Assembly: GCF_024679095.1 (NCBI RefSeq)
Contig: NW_026110541.1
Span: 463,501 to 527,500, forward strand
Source: Eriocheir sinensis
Lineage: Eukaryota > Arthropoda > Malacostraca > Decapoda > Varunidae
Direction of reading: 5' to 3'
Length of the DNA: 64,000 nt
Shown here: piece after piece, positions 1 through 18,244 of the stretch
Position numbering within the stretch: the first letter of the stretch is position 1
Layout: each line of letters starts with the position of its first letter
Position numbers and translations under genes: made by a program
Notes under the pieces: model-generated
What the model saw: only the letters and a program-made list of their open reading frames with translations
What the model was told of the DNA's origin: nothing
The model's database searches: none

Positions 1-215
1 TTTGTTTTATTTATTTTGATACTAATTTACATTATTTTATATTATTTTGTATACATTTTTTATACATTTAATTTTATGTGTATTTGTACTATATATTTAT
101 GAAATCTACCTTATTTCATATGTGTATTCGTATATATATTTTGAAATAAATTTACATTATTTATATGTATTTTGCATATCTATTTTTGTGTATTCTGTAT
201 TTATTTTTTGTTATA
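1..215 (+). repeat. Satellite block, T-rich orientation
   Basis: About five monomers on the plus strand, cut by the window edge. It contains the TGTATTCGTATATATA-type monomer and ends at junction J1. The same order of variants precedes J1 near 51.3 kb. Confidence 0.8.
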
Positions 216-2530
<2,315 letters not shown>

Positions 2531-2745
2531 ATTTTGTATATCTATTTTATACAAATGTACGTTATTTTATATTGAATTTGTTGTCATTCTATACAAATTT
2601 ACACATTTATTTTAAGCGGTATTTTTATACATGTATTAAATAATAATTTAACTAATTATCATATGTATTTTGTACCTATTCATATAAAATTGAAATTTAT
2701 TTTTGTGTTTTTGTATTTATTTTATTTCAAATTTTCGTAATCTTA
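2531..2745 (+). repeat. Short T-rich satellite block
   Basis: Four to five poorly preserved monomers in the plus orientation between two A-rich blocks. Both edges are blurred because the copies are degraded. Confidence 0.65.
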
Positions 2746-4070
2746 TAAAATATATATTACCAAATGTATGCATAAATATTTATAATTTGCATTAGAATAA
2801 ATATGAAATGCACATGTACAATAAGGTAAATTTGTATTGAAAGAGATATGGAGAAATATGTATAAAATTAATGTAAATTTGTTTCAAAATGTCCTTATAC
2901 AGAATACAAAAAAAAAAACAACGTAGATTTTATAAAATATATATATAATAATACACATAGAAATTAAGTAATATACGTATAAAAATGTGCTTCAGAAATA
3001 CACATAAAATAATGTAAATTCAAGATTAAAATAAATAACAAAATGTAATAAAGAATTATGTGTATTTGGATAAATATAAATATACAAAACACATGTACAA
3101 AATAAACTATAAAATAAGGTAGATTTGTAATAAAATATATGTACAACACAATATGCATAAAATAATAACAAATTTATATGAAAATATATATACAAATACA
3201 CATAAAATACCATGAATTTGTATAAAATATATATTCAAATAAATATTAAATAATGTAAAGCGTATAAAAATATATATTCAAAGTATATACAAAAATAATG
3301 TAAATTCGTTACAATATAAATCAACAAAACACCAATAAAATAATATATATTTTGAATGAAAAATAAATTTAAAATACACACTGCTTACAACTAAAATTTG
3401 TATTAAAATATATACAAAAATACATAGAAATAATTTGAGTTTAATGAAAATAGATATCTAAAATACACATAAAACTAGGGTAGATTTCTTTTGATAATGT
3501 ATATACAAAATACCCATAAATATTGTAAATTTGTGTCCAAAATATATACAAAATACACAGCAGAATAATGTCAATTCATAATCAAAATGAATGGAGCAGA
3601 ATATCAATAAAATAATGATATGTTTGAATAATAAATTTACAAAATACATATAACATAATTCAAAATTTGTATTAAAATATATACAAAATAAATATTAGAA
3701 ATAATTTGAGTTTACATATTGGCAGAAAATAGATATACAAAATAACATAAAACTCAGGTAAATTTCTTTTTGAAATGTATATACAAAATACATAAAATAT
3801 TGTAAATTTATTGTCAAATATAAAACAATACATATACAAATTATGAAAACATATACAGAATACATGAATGTCAATTCATTATCCAAATGAATGAGCAGAA
3901 TATCAATAAAATAATGTAATTTGTATGAAAGCTAAAAGAATGCAAAATACCCAAAAAAATAAAGCATATGTTTATAAAATACATATACAAAAATACATCG
4001 AATAATAAAATTGTATTAAATTAATATACAAAATACGTATATAAAAGGTAAATTTGTTGAAAAATATGCC
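2746..4070 (-). repeat. Satellite block, A-rich orientation, diverged
   Basis: Reverse monomers rich in indels and homopolymer changes. Recognisable variants include the reverse complement of the ATTTATTTTGAATATA monomer near 3,240 and of the TTCATTTTGAT monomer near 3,585 and 3,890. No gene seen. Confidence 0.75.
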
Positions 4071-5300
4071 TTATACACGTTTACTCGCTACAAATTTCCT
4101 TATATTATTTTTTTGGTATTTTGTTTATTTTGATTCCCAATTACATGATTATATCATGTATTTTATTACATAGTTTTTTTATACGTATTTACATTATTTA
4201 ATGTGTTACATGGTTTATATATTTCATATAAATTACGTTAATATATGTATTTGTATAAATATTTTGATACAAATTTTACTTTATTTCATGTATTTTGTAT
4301 AATATATTTCAATTTCAAATTAAGCATTTTGTGTGTATTTTGTATATTTTGCTATACAAATTTAATTACTTCTGTGTATTTTTGTATATAGTTTTATATA
4401 ATTTACGTTATTTTATGTATTTCAGAGATGTATATTTATATTATATAAATACATATTCTTCTTTATTGGTATTTCAGGCATTGTTGATACGAATTACATT
4501 ATTTTATGTATTTCAATTTACGATATTTTTATACATTTACTTAATATATTTATGTTTTCAAGTATATATATTTATAAGTAATCTACGTTTACATTAGTAT
4601 TCATATATATTGCAATTTTATACGCCGTATTTCTATTTCCAATGCTAAATTCCTTATTGTATGTGTTTTTGTATATTTATTTTAATACAAATTGAATTTT
4701 TTATGTACGGTATTTTGGTATATTTTTTATAAATTTAAAATGGAGTTATTTATGGGTATTTTGCTTTATTTTCTATACAAATTTACATTATTTTATTAAT
4801 ATTCTGTGTAGCTTTATTTTAATACTGATTTTGCATTATTCTATTTCAAATGGTACATATTTTTATACAATTTTTAAGTGTATTTGTTTATGTATTTTAT
4901 TCAAATTTATACATTTATTTTAGCCTGTTTTGTATGTATTTCAATACAAATTTACCTCTAATTTTATGTATTTTGTATATTTATTTTTACAAATTCAAAA
5001 TATTTTTGTTGTATTTTGTATATAGTTTGATGACAAATTTAAGTTATTTTATGTGCTATTTTGTATATCTATTTTCACACAAATACACATTCTTTATTGA
5101 TATTTTGTTTATTTATTTTGACGCGAATTTTCTGTGAATTTGTTTTTCATTTCGCCATACAAATTTACATTAATTTCATGTGTATTTTATACATGTATTT
5201 AACAACCATCTGATATATGTATTTTGTATATCTATTTTCACAAATTGAAATTGCTTTTTGTTTTTGTATGTAATTTATCTGTACTGGTATTATTATGCAC
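4071..5300 (+). repeat. Satellite block, T-rich orientation, diverged
   Basis: Plus-oriented monomers starting around TTTACTCGCTACAAATTTCC. Monomer spacing is irregular because of frequent indels. The open frames of 95-100 residues here are repeat translations, not genes. Confidence 0.75.
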
Positions 5301-6370
5301 ATATATACCAAATTCTAAACTAATTAAATATGTACTTTGTGTCTATAAACATAATATGTACATTGAATAAGCAAAATTTGTGTTGAAAGAGATATAATTG
5401 CTATTCAACACATATTAATCTTATATGCAATTTGTATAACACCAAATATACAGGATAAAAACTTTAAACGATTTGCATTGGCTAAACAACCTAAATACAC
5501 ATACTATAAATATATTGTATTGAAAAATACTCTGAAAATACATATAAACAATGTGATGGTTGTTTCCAACATACAAAAAAATGTATGCTAAAATACATGT
5601 AAATAATGAATTGAATTAAATAACAAACAAAAGAAATAATAAAAGAATGTGTATTTGAGAAATATAGTTTATGTTAAAATATAGTTACAAAAATAAACAT
5701 AACATCAGAGATTTCTATAAAGAAATATATACAAAATACATAAAAAGAATGTAATATATTATATTAAAAAACAGTATACACAAAATACACTAAAAATACC
5801 ACCATGAATTTGTATAAAATATACTTATTCAGGGCAAAATAAATATTAAATAATGTAAATAGCGTATAAAATATATAGCATATAAATACATATAAAATAG
5901 CATGAAAATTCATGTATCAATATAAATCAACAAAACATAAATTAAAATAATATGGCTTGAATAAAATAAATTTACCAAATACATAACATAAACTAAAATT
6001 TGTATTGAAATATATACAAAATACATAAAATAATTTGAGTTTTAGCAATAGATATACAAATACACAGTAAATTTCTTTTGAAATGTATATGCAAAAATAC
6101 CCTTAAATTATTATGTAATTTAATGACTCCAAAATATATAAGCAAATACCCATAAAATAACAAATTTAGATGAAAAATATGTAAAATACACATAGAATAA
6201 TGTCAAATTCCGGCGCAAAATGAATAGACAGAATGTCAATAAAAGCAATAAATTTGTATATGAAAATAAAAGATGCAAAACTACTGCAAAAAATAAAAGC
6301 ATATATTTATAAAATACAGATACAAAATACAAATTGAATAGATTAAATTTATTATTAAAATTAATAATAC
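5301..6370 (-). repeat. Satellite block, A-rich orientation, most degraded part of the window
   Basis: Reverse monomers, poorly aligned to the consensus between about 5,300 and 5,700, where GC-containing oddities such as CGATTTGCATTGGC appear. The switch to the T-rich orientation falls near 6,370. Confidence 0.65.
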
Positions 6371-8215
6371 ACAAATGCGTATATGTATATATGTTATATA
6401 TTTTCATTCAAATTTGGCCGGCATTATTTTATGTGTATTTGTTTATGTATTTTCATACAAATTTACATTATTTTATGTGTTTTTGTATATTTATTTTCAT
6501 ACGTATTTAAATTATTTTATGTGTATTTTAATATACATTTTATACTAAACTTACGTTATTTACAAGTATTTGTATATATATTTTGATACTAAATTTATAC
6601 ATATTCTTTATTGATATTTTGTTTATTTAGATAAATATTTTCACAAATTTAAATTATTTATGTATTTGTATATTTATATTTTATACGTATTTACATCATT
6701 TTCATGTATATTTTGTATATATTTCTCTAAAATTACGTTATTTTATTAGTATTCATAATTTAATTTTTAAACAAATTCTCATTATTTCTTTATAGGTATT
6801 TTGGTATACATATTTTTATACTCATTTACCTTATTATATATGTGTTTTATATATATTTTAATGCAAATTTAATTAAAAGTTCTATTGTGTATTTTGTATA
6901 TGTATTTTGTAAGAATATATTTTATATAAATTATTGTTATTTTGCATCTTTATTTTGCTGCCAAATTTTTATTTGATATTCAATTCTTTGATTTGGTATA
7001 TTGTTTATTTACATTTATACAAATTTACATTATTTTATTGATATTATACTATACATTTTGATATGATTTACAATTTTATGTGTATTTTGTATATATTTTT
7101 CAAACAAATTTACCTAGTTTTATATGTATTTGAATATCTATTTTCTTACAAATTCAATTATTTATATGTATTTTGTATATATTTCAATACAAATTTTAGT
7201 TATATTATGGTATTTTGTATATCTATTTTTAATACAAGTTCAAATATATATTATTTTATTGGTATTTTATTTGATTTATATTGCATCATTTATATTATTT
7301 TATATGTTATTTGTATATATATTTTTATAAGCTCTTACATTATTTAATATTTATTTTGAATATATAATTTTATACAAATTCATGGTATTTTATGTGTATT
7401 TGTATATATATTTTCATATAAATTTACATTATTTTTTGTGTATTTTGTACATATATTTTATTACAAATCTGTATTTTATATTTATTTTGTATGTGTATTT
7501 TGTATATTTATATTTATCAAATACACATTCTTTTATTCAGTATTTTGTTTATTTATTTTATTTCGAATTTACATTATTTATGTGTATTTTGTATACATTT
7601 TTTTTATACGCATTTACATTATTTAATGTGTATTTTGTTATATATTTTTATAGAAATCTACGTTTTATATTTGTATTCGAATATATATTTTGAAACAAAT
7701 TTATTGTTTATATGTATTTTGCATATCTCTTTCAATACAAATTTACCTTTTTTATTGTATTTTGTATATTTATTTCAATACAAATTTAATTAATTTTATG
7801 TATTTTGGTATATATATTTTATATAAAATTTACGCTATTTATATGTATTTTGTATATTTATTTTTATTCAAATTTACATTATTTAATATTATTCAGTGTA
7901 TTTATTTTGATACGATTGTACATTATTTTATGTATTATTTTGTATACATTTTTTTATACGTATCACCATATTTACTTCATTTAATGTGTATCTTGCCTAT
8001 ATTCCATACAATTTATTAATTATTATCTATTTTCACAAATAATATCTCTTTTATGACAAATTTATTATCTATTATCTATTTTTCAGCACAAATACATTCT
8101 TTTATTTCTTTATTTTTCTTTATTTATTTTGGACACAATCTACGTTATTTGATGTTTTTTTGTATATAATTTTATATATTTACATGATTTAAGTGTTTTG
8201 TTGTATATGAAATAT
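6371..8215 (+). repeat. Satellite block, T-rich orientation
   Basis: Plus monomers. From about 7,380 the order (TTCATGGTATTTTATGTG, then the TACATATATTTTATTAC variant, then the ACACATTCTTTTATT variant) matches that at 9.87 and 16.18 kb. Between 8,010 and 8,090 the TTATTATCTATTATC variant is doubled. Confidence 0.8.
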
Positions 8216-8390
8216 ATATGCATATACATAAAATATATGATGTATGTGTATAAAATTATATATTATATATATATATATAGGATATCTCAGAAAATATAAA
8301 ATCTATATAAGCTATATACATATTTAAACAAAATATTTACATTTACTTTATAGAATTTTTATATATCTATTTCTATGCATAAATTTAGGT
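8216..8390. repeat. Disordered AT-rich transition between opposite blocks
   Basis: Neither orientation dominates. There is a short TA run near 8,255-8,278, then one T-rich fragment, then A-rich monomers. Nothing else is recognisable. Confidence 0.5.
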
Positions 8391-9275
8391 AAATTTGTGG
8401 AAATACATACAAAACATGAAATAATGTAAATTTGTTTCAAAAAATATGAACAAATACACATAAAATAACGTGATTTACAAAGGCCTTACCACATAAAATA
8501 TATATATACAAAATACACAAGAAATTGTGTCAAAATACAAAATATAAATAAATATGTAAATTTGTATAAAATGTAAGAGGCAAAATACATAAAATAAAGC
8601 ATTTTATTGAAAATATATATACCAAACAATACAATATATGCCAATAAAGATGGTTATTAAAAGTGAGTATATAAAACATTATGCGGAATATAAGAGGCCC
8701 ATTTGTATTAAACAGATATGCTGAAATACATAAAGCTAAGTGAGGACGTTTTGTAAATGCCACGAATACATGTTAAACAATTTAGATTTATAAAAAATAT
8801 ATATGCCTAATATGCACATAAAAATTAGTTTATGTTAGAGTAAATACGTATAAAAATGTATACAAACACATAAATATAATGAATTTATCAATATAACCAA
8901 AATACCAACAGAATATGTATTTGTAAAATAACATATACAAAACATATATAAATAACGGCAATTTATATAAAACTATATACAAAAATACAAAATATTTAAA
9001 TTTGACATGAAGAATATATACAAACACACAAAGTAAGCTTTGAATTTGAGGTTGAAATATATATATACAAAATACATGAAATAAAAGTAAGTTTTATCAA
9101 AATATTTATACAAAATATATAATAACGTGAGATTTGTATGAAAACATATAAACAAATACACATTATAATAAATGTAACATGTATAAAAAATAATGCAAAA
9201 TACACATTTATAATCATGTAATTCGTATCAAAATAAATCAACAAAATACCAATAAATAATATAAATTTGTATGAG
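8391..9275 (-). repeat. Satellite block, A-rich orientation, ending at J4
   Basis: Reverse monomers with many 1-2 base indels. The final 100 bases resemble the clean sequence just before 15,551 and 18,841, so this is a noisier copy of the same flank. Confidence 0.8.
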
Positions 9276-9294
9276 TAAACGTGTATGTTGCATA
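9268..9294. other. Orientation switch J4 (minus to plus)
   Basis: TTGTATGAGTAAACGTGTA then TGTTGCATATTTTTC. AAACGTGTATGTTGC is not found in ordinary monomers. Confidence 0.88.
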
Positions 9295-12200
9295 TTTTTC
9301 AATTCAAATTTATCTTATTATATACGCATTTGTATATTAATGTTAATACAAATTTAATTATTCGATGTGTATTTTGTATCTGTATTTTATAAATATATGC
9401 TTTTATTTTTGGTATTTTGCATCTTTATTTTCATACAAATTTACATTATTTTATTGATATTCTGCTCATTCATTTTGATACGAATTGACATTATTCTATG
9501 TATTTTCTATATATTTTTCATACAAATTTACGTTATTTTATGTGTATTTGTTTATATTTTGACACAAATTTACAATATTTTATGGCTATTTTGTATATAC
9601 ATTTCAAAAGAAATTTACCTAGTTTTATGTATTTTGTATATCTATTTTCATACAAACTCAAATTATTTCTATGTATTTTTGTATATATTTTAATACAAAT
9701 TTTAGTTATGTTATGTATTTTGTAAATTTATTTTCATTCAAATATATATTATTTTATTATGTTTGTTGATTTATATTTATACGAATTTACACTATTTTTA
9801 TATACTTTGTATATATATTTTATCAACTTTACATTATTTAATATTTATTTTGAATATATATTTTTATACAAATTCATGGTATTTTATGTGTAATTGTATA
9901 TATATTACATAAATTTACATTATTTTATGTGTATTTTGTACATATATTTTATTACAAATCTACCTTATTTTATGTTTATTTTGTATATGTATTTGTATAT
10001 TTATATTTATCCAAATACACATTCTTTTATTATTAATTTGTTTATTTATTTTAAATCAATTTACATTATTTTATGTATTTTGTATACATTTTTTATACTT
10101 ATTTACTTAATTTTATGTGTATTTTGTATATATATTTTATAGAAATCTACGTTTTTTATTTGTATTCATATATATTTTGAAACAAATTTACATTGTTTAT
10201 ATGTATTTTTTGCATATCTCTTTCAATACAAATTTACCTTATTGTATGTGCATTTTGTATATTTATTTAAAACAAATTTAAATATTTTATGTATTTTGGT
10301 ATATATATTTTATAAGAAATGCGCTATTTTATGGATTTTGCATCTTTATTTTCATACAAATTTACATTATTTTTTTAATATTTGATACGATTTTACATTA
10401 TTTTATTTGTTTTTTGTAAATACTTTTTTATACATATTTACATTATTTAATGTGTATCTTGCATATATATTTGATACAAATTTATTATCTATTATCTATT
10501 TTCATACAAATAGACATTCTATTAATGATATTTTGTTTATTTATTTTGACACAATTTACATTATTTGATATGTATTTTGTATATATTTTTATACATATTT
10601 ACATAATTTCATATGTATTTTGTATATATATTTCTCTAGATATCTATTTTATTTTCTGTGTATTCGTATATATATTTTGAAACAAATTTACATTGTTTTA
10701 TATGTATTTTTGAATATCTCTTTTAATACAAACTTACCTTACTGTATATGCATTTTGTATATTTATTTCAATACAAATTTAAATATTTGATGCGTATTTT
10801 GGTATATATATTTTTATAAAAAATGCGATAATTTTGGGGAATTTTGCATCTTTATTTTCATACAAATTTACATTATTTTATTAATATTCTGTGTATTTAT
10901 TTTGATACGATTTTACATTATTATATTTGTTTTTTGTATATATTTTTTTATACACATTTACATTATTTAATGTGTATCTTGCATATATATTTTATATAAA
11001 TTTACGTTATTTTAAGTGTATTTGTTTATATATTTTCATTCAAATTTACATTTATTTTAATTCGAAATTACATTATTTTATGTATTTTGTATACATTTTT
11101 TTATTCGTATTTACTTAATTTTATGTGTATTTTGTATATATATTTTTATAGAAATCTACGTTTTTTTATTTGTATTCGTATATATATTTTTAAACAAATT
11201 TACATTGTTTTATATGTATTTTTGCATATCTCTTTCAATACAAATTTACCTTATTATATGTGCATTTTGTATATTTATTTCAATGCAAATTTAAATATTT
11301 TATGTGTATTTTGGTATATATATTTTTATAAGAAATGCGTTATTTTATGGGAATTTTGCATCTTTATTTTCATACAAATTTACATTATTTTATTAATATT
11401 CGGTGGATTTATTTTGATACGATGTTACATTATTCTCTTTGTTTATTGTATATACTACTTTATACATATTTACATTATTTAATGTGTATCTTGCATATAT
11501 ATTTTATACAAATTTATTATCTATTATCTATTTTCATACAAATACACATTGTTTTCATGATATTTTGTTTATTTATTTTCGCAATTTAAATTATTTGATA
11601 TGTATTTTGTATATATATTTTATACGTATTTACATAATTTCAAATGTATTTTGTATATTTCTACAGAAATCTACTTTATTTATGTGTATTCGTATATATA
11701 TTTTGAAACAAATTTACATTGTTTTATATGTATTTTGAATATCTCTTTCAATACAAATTTACCTTACTGTATATGCATTTGTATATTTATTTCAATACAA
11801 ATTTAAATATTTTATGTATTTTGGTATTTGGTAAATAAATTTTATAAAAATGCTATAAGTTTTAGAATTTTGCATCTTTATGTTCATACAAATTTACATT
11901 ATTTTATTGATATTCTGTGTATTTAATTTGATACGATTTTACATTATTCTATTTGTTTTTTTGTATATATTTTTTTATACACATTTACATTATTTAATGT
12001 GTATCTTGCAATATATTTTATACAAATTTACGTTATTTTAAGTGTATTTGTTTATATATTTTCATTCAAATTTACATTATTTGATGTGTATTTTGTATAT
12101 GTATTTCAATACAAATTTACCTAATTTTATGTGTATTTTGTATATTTCTTTTCAAACAAATTTAAATTATTTTTGTGTATTTTTGTATATAGTTTTATAC

Positions 12201-12926
12201 AAGTTAAGGTTATTTTATGTACGGATTTACATTATTTAGTGTGTGTTTTGTATATATATTTTTATGCAAATTTACTTTATTTTATGTGCATTTTTGTACA
12301 TATATTTTTATAGAAATTTGCGTTATTTGTATATGTTTTCTCATACAAATTTACATTATTATATTGCTATTTTGTTTATTTATTTTGATACGGATTACAT
12401 GATTATATGTGTATTTTGTACATATTTTTTATACGTATTTACATTACTTAATGTGTATTTTGTTTATATATTTTTAAACAAATCTACGTTATTATATGTA
12501 TTTGTATAAATATTTTGATGAAGATTTACATTATTTTATGTATTTTGTATGTACATTTCAATTCAAAGTTAGCTTATTTTAGCTGTATTTTGTATATATA
12601 TTTTCATACAAATTTAATTACTTCAGTGTATTTTTTTATATCGTTTTATACAAATTTACGATATTTTATTGTGTATTTTGTATATTTATAATTATACAAA
12701 TACACATTCTTTTCTGGTATTTTGTTTATTTATTTTGATACGATTTTTATGTGTATTTTGTATTCATTTTTTTATACGTATTTTCTTCATTTTATATGTA
12801 TTTTGTATATATTTTTATAGAAATCTACGTTATTTTATGTGTATTCGTATATATATTTTGAAACAAATTTACATTGTTTTATATGTATTTTTGAATATCT
12901 CTTTCAATACAAATTTACCTTACCAT
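9276..12926 (+). repeat. Long clean T-rich block with 12-monomer higher-order units
   Basis: Sequence quality rises sharply here. Monomers keep 43-46 bp spacing. The marker TTTTGCATCTTTATTTTCA recurs at about 10,335, 10,842, 11,353 and 11,867 (the last with one change), marking tandem units of about 510 bp (12 monomers). The block resembles 15,560-18,230 but carries extra 12-monomer units. It ends at J6. Confidence 0.9.
10324..11880 (+). repeat. Tandem 12-monomer higher-order repeat, about three units
   Basis: Three successive intervals of about 506-514 bp separate copies of the TTTTGCATC monomer. Within each unit the same series follows: a TTAATATT or TTGATATT monomer, a TTTGTTTTTTGTA monomer, the GTATCTTGCATATATA monomer, a TATTCGTATATATATTTT monomer, a CATATCTCTTTCAATAC-type monomer and a TTTTGGTATATATA monomer. 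Confidence 0.8.
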
Positions 12927-12940
12927 ATATACCAAAATAC
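12920..12940. other. Orientation switch J6 (plus to minus)
   Basis: CAAATTTACCTTACCATATA followed by ACCAAAATACACAT. The same two flanks meet at 18,226. Confidence 0.8.
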
Positions 12941-13512
12941 ACATAAAAAAATTAAATTTGTATTAAAATAAATATATAAAAAAACACATACAATAAGGTA
13001 AATTTGTATTGAAATAGATATGCAAAATACATATAAAACAATGTAAATTTGTTTCAAAATATATATACGAATACACATAAAATAACGTAGATTTCTATAA
13101 AAATATATATACAAAATACACATAACATGAAGTAAATACGTATAAAAAATGTATACAAAATACACATAAAATAATGTAAATTCGCATCAAAATAAATATA
13201 CAAAATACCAATAAAAGAATGTGTATTTGTATAAATATAAGTATACAAAATACACTTAAAATAACGTAAATTTATATAAAACTATATACAAAATTACACA
13301 GAAGTATTTTAATTTGTATGAAAATAGATATACAAAATAAGGTAAATTCGTTTCAAATTCAATAAACAAAATTCAGATAAAAGAACGTATATTTGTAGAA
13401 AAAATAAATATACAAAATACACATAAAATAACGAAAATTTATTTGAAAATATATAAAAAAATAAACAAAAATAATTTCAATTTGTATGAAAATAAATATA
13501 CAAAATACACAT
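12927..13512 (-). repeat. A-rich satellite block between J6 and J5
   Basis: About 13 reverse monomers, clean. The same series (ACATACAATAAGGTAAATTTG, then AACGTAGATTTC, then the AATGTGTATTTGTATAAAT monomer) is found at 18.24, 19.74, 36.4-38.6 and 52.2 kb. Confidence 0.88.
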
Positions 13513-13524
13513 GAATTTTGTATA
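13496..13524. other. Orientation switch J5 (minus to plus), palindromic centre
   Basis: ACAAAATACACATG abuts AATTTTGTATATCTA. The centre is the monomer core facing its own reverse complement. Confidence 0.85.
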
Positions 13525-14140
13525 TCTATTTTTACACAAATTTAATTACTTTTGTGTATTTTTGCATATAGTCTTATATAAATTTACGTTATTTTATTTG
13601 TATTATTCTATTTGTTTTTTTATATATTTTTGTATACATATTTATATTATTTAATGTGTATCTTGCATATATATTTCATACAAATTTATTATCTATTATT
13701 TATTTTCATACAAATACACATTCTTTTCATGATATTTTGTTTATTTATTTTAAAACGAATTTACATTACTTAATATGTATTTTACATATATATTTTTTTA
13801 CGTATTTACATAATTTCATGTGTATTTTGTATATATATTTCTATAGAAATCTACGTTACTTTATGTGTATTCGTATATATATTTTGAAACAAATTTACAC
13901 TGTTTTATTTGTATTTTGCGTTTTTTTTTTTCAATACAAATTTACCTTTTTGTATGTGTGCATTTTGTATATTAATTTTAATACAAATTTAATTATTCTA
14001 TGTGTATTTTTTTATATGTATTTTTATAAAAAAAAATGCTTTATCTTATGGGTATTTTGCATCTTTATTTTCATACAAATTTAAATTATTTTATTGATAT
14101 TCTGTGTACTTATTTTGATACGATTTTACATTATTCTATG
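13513..14140 (+). repeat. T-rich satellite block between J5 and J1
   Basis: About 14 plus monomers including the TTTATTATCTATTATT and TTTTCATGATATTTTG pair near 13,688-13,740. Bounded on the left by the palindromic J5 centre and on the right by J1. Confidence 0.88.
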
Positions 14141-15549
<1,409 letters not shown>

Positions 15550-15558
<9 letters not shown>

Positions 15559-15578
15559 ATAAACGTGTATGTTGCATA
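15550..15578. other. Orientation switch J4 (minus to plus)
   Basis: Same as 9,268 with GAATAAACGTG in place of GAGTAAACGTG. Confidence 0.9.
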
Positions 15579-18231
15579 TTTTTTCAATACAAATTTACCT
15601 TATTATATACGCATTTTGTATATTAATTTTAATACAAATTTAATTATTCGATGTGTATTTTTGTATCTGTATTTTTATAAACATATGCTTTATTTTTTGG
15701 GAATTTTGCATCTTTATTTTCATACAAATTTACATTATTTTATTGATATTCTGCTCATTCATTTTGATACGAATTGACATTATTCTATGTGTATTTTGTA
15801 TATATTTTTCATACAAATTTACGTTATTTTATGTGTATTTGTTTATATATTTTGACACAAATTTACAATATTTTATGGGTATTTTGTATATACATTTCAA
15901 ATGAAATTTACCTAGTTTTATGTGTATTTTGTATATCTATTTTCATACAAACTCAAATTATTTCTATGTATTTTTGTATATATTTTAATACAAATTTTAG
16001 TTATGTTATGTGTATTTTGTAAATTTATTTTCATTCAAATATATATTATTTTATTGGTGTTTTGTTGATTTATAAATATACGAATTTACATTATTTTATA
16101 TGTACTTTGTATATATATTTTTCTACTCATTTACTTTATTTAATATTTATTTTGAATATATATTTTTATACAAATTCATGGTATTTTATGTGTATTTGTA
16201 TATATATTTTCATATAGATTTACATTATTTTATGTGTATTTTGTACATATATTTTATTACAAATCTACCATATTTTATGTTTATTTTGTATGTGTATTTT
16301 GTATATTTATATTTTTCCAAATACACATTCTTTTATTAGTATTTTGTTTATTTATTTTAATTCGAATTTACATTATTTTATGTGTATTTTGTATACATTT
16401 TTTTATACGTATTTACTTAATTTTATGTGATTTTGTATATATTTTTTTTTAGAAATCTACGTTTTTTTATTTGTATTCGTATATATATTTTGAAACAAAT
16501 TTACATTGTTTTATATGTATTTTTGCATATCTCTTTCAATACAAATTTACCTTATTGTATGTGCATTTTGTATATTTATTTCAATGCAAATTTAAACATT
16601 TTATGTGTATTTTGGTATATATATTTTTATAAGAAATGCGCTATTTTATGAGAATTTTGCATCTTTATTTTCATACAAATTTTCATTATTTTATTAATAT
16701 TCGGTGTATTTATTTTGATACGATGTTACATTATTCTATTTGTTTTTTGTATATATTTATTAAACATATTTACATTATTTAATGTGTATCTTGCATATAT
16801 ATTTTATACAAATTTATTATCTATTATCTATTTTCATACAAATACACATTCTTTTCATGATATTTTGTTTATTTATTTTGACACGAGTTTACATTATTTG
16901 ATATGTATTTTGTATATATATTTTTATACGTATTTACATAATTTCATATGGATTTTGTATATATATTTCTATAGAAATCTACTTTATTTTATGTGTATTC
17001 GTATATATATTTTGAAACAAATTTACATTGTTTTATATGAATTTTTGAATATCTCTTTCAATACAAATTTACCTTACTGTATATGCATTTTGTATATTTA
17101 TTTCAATACAAATTTAAATATTTTATGTGTATTTTGGTATATATATTTTTATAGAAAATGCGATAATTTTTGGGAATTTTGCATCTTTATTTTCATACAA
17201 ATTTACATTATTTTATTGATATTCTGTGTATTTATTTTGATACGATTTTACATTATTCTATTTGTTTTTTGTATATATTTTTTATACACATTTACATTAT
17301 TTAATGTGTATCTTGCATATATATTTTATACAAATTTACGTTATTTAGAGTGTATTTGTTTATATATTTTCATTCAAATTTAAATTATTTGATGTGTATT
17401 TTGTATATGTATTTCAATACAAATTTACCTAGTTTTGTGTATTTTGTATATTTCTTTTCAAACAAATTTAAATTATTTTTGTGTATTTTTGTATATAGTT
17501 TTATACAAATTTAGGTTATTTTATGTACGCATTTCCATTATTTAGTGTGTGTTTTGTATATATATTTTTAAGCAAATTTACTTTATTTTATGTGTATTTT
17601 TGTACATATATTTTTAAAGAAATTTGCGTTATTTGTATATGTTTTCTCATACAAATTTACATTATTTTATTGCTATTTTGTTTATTTATTTTGATACGAA
17701 TTACATGATTATATGTGTATTTTGTACATATTTTTTATACGTATTTACATTACTTAGTCTTAATGTGTATTTTGTTTATATATTTTTAAACAAATCTACG
17801 TTATTATATGTATTTGTATAAATATTTTGATACAGATTTACATTATTTTATGTATTTTGTATGTACATTTCAATTCAAAGTTAGCTTATTTTAGCTGTAT
17901 TTTGTATATATATTTTCATACAAATTTAATTACTTCTGTATATTTTTGTATATAGTTTTATACAAATTTACGATATTTTTTGGGTATTTTGTATATTTAT
18001 ATTTATACAAATACACATTTTTTTACTGGTATTTTGTTTATTTATTTTGTTACGATTTTTATGTGAATTTTGTATTCATTTTTTTATACGTATCTACTTC
18101 ATTTTATGTGTATTTTGTATATATTTTTATAGAAATCTACGTTATTTTATGTGTATTCGTATATATATTTTGAAACAAATTTACATTGTTTTATATGTAT
18201 TTTTGAATATCTCTTTCAAAACAAATTTACC
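15559..18231 (+). repeat. T-rich block from J4 to J6
   Basis: Clean plus monomers. The order of variants matches 9,276-12,926, but the block is about 1 kb shorter, roughly two 12-monomer units. TTTTGCATC markers at about 16,654 and 17,176 are about 520 bp apart. It contains a 222-residue stop-free frame at 16,715-17,383 that is repeat translation. Confidence 0.9.
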
Positions 18232-18244
18232 AAAATACACATCA
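18224..18244. other. Orientation switch J6 (plus to minus)
   Basis: AAATTTACCAAAATACACAT; a tighter version of the 12,920 junction, about 12 bases shorter. Confidence 0.8.

Larger units (their letters stand above)
9271..13520 (+). repeat. Direct duplication with J4 and J6, copy 1
   Basis: Starts at J4, contains the T-rich run and J6, and continues into the A-rich segment. About 1 kb longer than copy 2 because of extra 12-monomer units. Confidence 0.82.

Noticed and set aside
8216..8390. Possible unique, non-satellite island
   Set aside because: The stretch is disordered, but fragments such as TTTACATTTACTTTATAG and ATAAATTTAGGTAAATTTG are degraded monomers; too short and AT-rich to claim an insertion.
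16715..17383. 222-residue plus-strand open frame
   Set aside because: Same repeat translation; the sister block at 9.3-12.9 kb has this frame broken, which would be odd for a conserved gene.
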